6,985 nucleotides of DNA from Acidimicrobiia bacterium (GTDB taxonomy: Bacteria; Actinomycetota; Acidimicrobiia; IMCC26256; BP-133): positions 1 through 6,985 of the forward strand of contig JAICYE010000110.1 of the NCBI GenBank assembly GCA_025934385.1, read 5' to 3'. The notes under the pieces were generated by a model that had not been told where the DNA came from, did not search any database, and was given only the letters and a program-made list of their open reading frames with translations. Of the stretch, positions 5,191 to 6,985 are shown piece after piece. Position 1 is the stretch's first letter, and each line of letters starts with the position of its first letter. The position numbers were made by a program, and so were the translations under genes.

Positions 5191-6476
5191 CCGCGGGCTC
5201 CGCGCAGCCGGACCGACTTGCCGTGGGCCTCGAGCCCCTCGGTGTCGGCGAAGGCCGCCACGTAGGGCGCCACCCGGCGCAGGGCGCTCTCGTCGAGGCC
5301 GACGACGTGGAGGTGCTTGCAGAAGTTGGCCACCCGCAGTGCCGACGAGAACCGGGCGGTGCGGGCGGTGGGGAGCACGTGGTTCACGCCGGCCACGTAG
5401 TCACCGACGGCGGCGGGGGCGAACTGGCCGCAGAACACGGCGCCGGCGTGGCGGACGAGCGGCACCAGCGCCGCCGGGTCGGCGTTCATCAGCTCGAGGT
5501 GTTCGGGGGCGACGATGTTGGCCACTTCCATCGCCTGCTCCGGCCCGTCGACGAGGACGATCGAGCCGCCGCTGCGCAGCGTCGCCTCGGTGTCGGCCCG
5601 TCGCGAGGATTCCGCCAGGAGCCGGTCGATGGCGGCGGCGACGTCGTCGGCCAGGCCCTCCGACCACGTGACGAGGACGGCGGCGCCGTTGGGGCCGTGC
5701 TCGGCCTGGGCCATGAGGTCGATGGCGACGTAGTCGGGCGGCGCCGACTCGTCGGCCACGACGACGAGCTCCGACGGGCCGGCGGTGGCCTCGATGCCGA
5801 CGACGCCGGCCACCTCCCGTTTGGCCAGCGTGACGTAGACGTTGCCGGGGCCGACGATGACGTCGACGGGTTTGATCGTCTCGGTGCCGTAGGCCATGGC
5901 GGCGATGGCCTGGGCGCCGCCGACCCGGTAGACCTCGTCGATGGCCAGGAGGGCGGCGGCGGCCAGCGTGGCCTGGGGGACGGCGCCGTCGGGCCCGGGC
6001 GGCACGCACAGGGCGATCTCCGGCACGCCGGCCACCTGGGCCGGGATGGCCGTCATCAGCACGGTGGACGGGTACACCGCCCGCCCGCCCGGCACGTAGC
6101 AGCCGGCCCGGTCGACCGGCCGCACCAGGTCGCGGATGACGATCCCCTCCCGCTCGTGGCGGGTCTCCTCCTCCACCTGGGTGCGGTGGTAGGCCATGAT
6201 CTGGTCGCGGGAGAACTCCAGCGCCTCCCGGAACCCCGGCGGCAGCGTGGCCAGGGCGTGGGAAACGTCACCCGAGGGCACCCGGAGGTCTGCGAGCTGG
6301 ACGCCGTCGAAGCGGGCGGTCAGGTCGCGCAGGGCGTCGTCGCCCCGTTTGCGGACGTCGGCGATGATCTCCCGCACCGCCTCCAGCGGGCCCTCGCCGC
6401 CACCGGCCTCGGGGCGCGCCAGGGCCGAGGCGACGTCGTCGCCGGTACGGCCGCGAAGGTCGAGGCGCGTGAGCAT
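5187..6476 (-). CDS. hisD: Histidinol dehydrogenase
   Basis: HisD is a zinc-dependent, NAD-linked enzyme that oxidises histidinol to histidine in two steps. The 429-residue product is full length. The expected zinc ligands are Gln257 and His260 (AQAEHGPNG), Asp359 (GDYVAG) and His418 (EAHGKSV), and the catalytic pair is Glu325-His326 (APEHLEL). Other signatures are CYVPGG (126-131), VGGAQAIAA (185-193), VGPGNVYV (208-215), AGPSELVVVAD (232-242) and NHVLPTARTARFSSAL (365-380). The N-terminus MLTRLDLRG fits the family and fixes the ATG at 6476. No ribosome site precedes it, but a TACTCT box ends 10 nt upstream, so hisD probably begins the operon on a nearly leaderless message. The TGA overlaps the hisC TTG start by 4 nt. 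Confidence 0.98.
   Translation of the reverse strand: MLTRLDLRGRTGDDVASALARPEAGGGEGPLEAVREIIADVRKRGDDALRDLTARFDGVQLADLRVPSGDVSHALATLPPGFREALEFSRDQIMAYHRTQVEEETRHEREGIVIRDLVRPVDRAGCYVPGGRAVYPSTVLMTAIPAQVAGVPEIALCVPPGPDGAVPQATLAAAALLAIDEVYRVGGAQAIAAMAYGTETIKPVDVIVGPGNVYVTLAKREVAGVVGIEATAGPSELVVVADESAPPDYVAIDLMAQAEHGPNGAAVLVTWSEGLADDVAAAIDRLLAESSRRADTEATLRSGGSIVLVDGPEQAMEVANIVAPEHLELMNADPAALVPLVRHAGAVFCGQFAPAAVGDYVAGVNHVLPTARTARFSSALRVANFCKHLHVVGLDESALRRVAPYVAAFADTEGLEAHGKSVRLRGARG
5198..5201 (-). promoter_or_regulatory. Ribosome binding site deciding the hisC TTG start
   Basis: GGAG on the minus strand lies 7 nt before the TTG at 5190, inside the end of hisD. With the canonical HisC N-terminal region following it, this favours the TTG as the true start. 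Confidence 0.6.
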
Positions 6477-6486
6477 CGGTGAGGCC

Positions 6487-6492
6487 AGAGTA
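6487..6492 (-). promoter_or_regulatory. Predicted near-leaderless promoter (-10 box) of the his operon
   Basis: On the minus strand GGTACTCTGGCC contains TACTCT, a TANNNT hexamer that ends 10 nt before the hisD ATG. Transcription would begin about 4 nt upstream of the start codon. No Shine-Dalgarno sequence exists here, which agrees with a leaderless or nearly leaderless start. No -35 hexamer is evident. It faces away from the 6552-6557 box of the divergent gene. Confidence 0.5.
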
Positions 6493-6532
6493 CCGGTCTG
6501 GCCTGCAGCTCCGCCCCTCGATTACCGGCCCC

Positions 6533-6550
6533 GGCCCGGTGCGCCGGGCC
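6533..6550. repeat. Perfect inverted repeat in the divergent promoter region
   Basis: GGCCCGG (6533-6539) and CCGGGCC (6544-6550) are perfect 7-bp arms around TGCG. The repeat ends one base before the TAGGCT box of the 6566 gene and lies about 40 bp upstream of the hisD -10 box. It is therefore placed like an operator for the small gene, and possibly for hisD. In GC-rich DNA short G/C palindromes arise easily, so this is a candidate only. Confidence 0.4.
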
Positions 6551-6551
6551 A

Positions 6552-6557
6552 TAGGCT
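6552..6557 (+). promoter_or_regulatory. Predicted near-leaderless promoter (-10 box) of the 6566 gene
   Basis: TAGGCT is followed by GGCTCGGC and then the ATG at 6566. The 8-nt spacing puts the transcription start one or two bases before the start codon. There is no Shine-Dalgarno sequence and no clear -35 box at 17-18 bp. Confidence 0.55.
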
Positions 6558-6565
6558 GGCTCGGC

Positions 6566-6781
6566 ATGAGCGCTTCGTCCCATCAGGCCGAGTTGTCGAG
6601 CGTGCGGTCGCAGCTGGAGGAGCTGCGGGCCCGGGTCGAGACGATCGCCGTCCACTACCAGGGAACCCCCGACAGCGCCGTGGCCGCCGAGCTCTTCGAG
6701 GCCGACCGGGCCTTGACCACCGCCGGCCGCACGCTCGACCGGGCCCTCACCGCGCTCTCCGAGCTCGCCGCCTCCCAGTGA
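6566..6781 (+). CDS. Small predicted helical-hairpin (coiled-coil) protein, unknown function
   Basis: I do not recognise a named family. The 71-residue product reads as two amphipathic helices joined by a short turn (QGTPDS, 32-37). The first has hydrophobic residues at 10, 13, 17, 20, 24, 27 and 31, a regular 3-4 heptad spacing. The second has them at 39, 43, 46, 50, 53, 57, 61 and 64, again near heptad. This suggests an antiparallel helical hairpin that may oligomerise. There is no signal peptide, membrane segment, cysteine or DNA-binding motif. The frame continues upstream to an ATG at 6479, but that extension crosses the promoter region and has no helical character. The ATG at 6566 fits the TAGGCT box and the absence of a ribosome site. 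It is transcribed away from hisD, sharing an 89-bp promoter region. Confidence 0.72.
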   Translation: MSASSHQAELSSVRSQLEELRARVETIAVHYQGTPDSAVAAELFEADRALTTAGRTLDRALTALSELAASQ

Positions 6782-6787
6782 ACCTGG

Positions 6788-6851
6788 GCGCCTCCGGCGC
6801 TCCCGCCCGGCGTCCGCCGGGCTCCTCCGAGCGTGGGGCCCCGCCCCACGC
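6788..6851 (+). terminator. Three tandem GC-rich hairpins after the 6566 gene
   Basis: Starting 6 nt after the stop codon are three inverted repeats in a row: GCGCC/GGCGC with loop TCC (6788-6800), GCCCGGCG/CGCCGGGC with a 2-nt loop, or 7 bp with a GTCC loop (6805-6822), and GCGTGGGGC/GCCCCACGC with loop CCC (6831-6851). The last is a perfect 9-bp stem. No U-run follows any of them, so this would be a U-less terminator cluster as proposed for high-GC actinobacteria, or an RNA-stabilising or REP-like element. Confidence 0.45.
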
Positions 6852-6943
6852 CGGCCGTGGTCCGGTGATCGCTGCTCCAATCGGCAAGCCGGTGACGCGG
6901 CGGCGGGCCCGGCCGCCGGGGGCGACCCGGCCCCACACCCCCG

Positions 6944-6949
6944 TAGAGT
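6944..6949 (+). promoter_or_regulatory. Candidate -10 box for a transcript leaving the right edge
   Basis: TAGAGT followed by GG matches the TANNNT pattern of the other promoters in this window and lies downstream of the hairpin cluster. No start codon at leaderless distance is present, so it would serve a transcript with a leader, or a noncoding RNA, that continues beyond the window. Confidence 0.25.
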
Positions 6950-6985
6950 GGTCAGAGGGCGGCGCCGGTACGGCCCCCCCCACCC

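Larger units (their letters stand above)
6782..6985. other. 204-bp noncoding right edge
   Basis: I see no credible gene here. Reading frames crossing it are Arg/Pro/Gly-rich and lack family resemblance or ribosome sites. It contains the tandem hairpins at 6788-6851, a CCGGTGA heptamer repeated at 6862 and 6889, a GC-rich imperfect palindrome around 6899-6917, a candidate rightward -10 box at 6944, and a run of eight C at 6974-6981 just before the edge. Confidence 0.6.

Noticed and set aside
5223..6482. Long rightward open frame of 419 residues opposite hisD
   Set aside because: It is the exact antisense of a confidently identified gene, has Gly/Asp/His/Val-rich low-complexity composition and no family signature. 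Long antisense frames are common in high-GC DNA.
6655..6983. Leftward frames at the right edge (6655-6936, 6747-6983)
   Set aside because: They run antisense across the hairpin cluster and the small gene, with Arg/Gly/Pro-rich products and no start signals.
6852..6985. tRNA or CRISPR array at the right edge
   Set aside because: No T-loop GGTTCGAATCC-like block, no cloverleaf arms and no regularly spaced repeats were found.

Overview
This is high-GC (roughly 70% or more) bacterial DNA carrying most of a chromosomal histidine operon on the minus strand. In transcription order it reads hisD, hisC, hisB, hisH, hisA, hisF, a 74-residue unknown protein, hisI, and the first part of trpE, which runs off the left edge. 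This order, together with TANNNT -10-like boxes directly next to SD-less start codons, points to an actinobacterium. The HisA looks single-function rather than the bifunctional PriA of Streptomyces and Mycobacterium, so I lean towards a deeper-branching class such as Acidimicrobiia. That placement is inference.

Layout. Bases 5187-6476 to 1435-2190 hold six tightly packed his genes: hisD/hisC and hisC/hisB overlap by 4 nt, hisB to hisH has a 10-nt gap, hisH/hisA overlap by 8 nt and hisA/hisF by 19 nt. A 124-bp, less GC-rich gap (1311-1434) follows, with a possible promoter and an inverted repeat. Then come orf74 (1086-1310), a 36-bp gap with a well-placed -10 box, hisI (669-1049), and trpE ten bases further on. 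Right of hisD, an 89-bp divergent promoter region separates it from a small rightward gene (6566-6781) encoding a predicted helical hairpin. The last 204 bp contain no convincing gene. They hold three GC-rich hairpins in tandem and a possible rightward promoter near the edge.

How the genes work together. HisI opens the ring of phosphoribosyl-AMP and HisA isomerises the product. The HisH-HisF glutamine amidotransferase/cyclase forms imidazole glycerol phosphate. HisB dehydrates it, HisC transaminates it, and HisD performs the last two oxidations to histidine. HisG, HisE and histidinol-phosphate phosphatase are not in the window. TrpE commits chorismate to tryptophan and carries the Trp feedback motif, so a histidine and a tryptophan gene probably share one transcript.

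I found no new defence, mobile or CRISPR-like system; this is core metabolism. The points most worth a second look are the shared leaderless-promoter motif, the two small unknown proteins, the inverted repeats next to promoters, the non-PriA HisA, and a 29-nt exact repeat shared by hisA and hisF.
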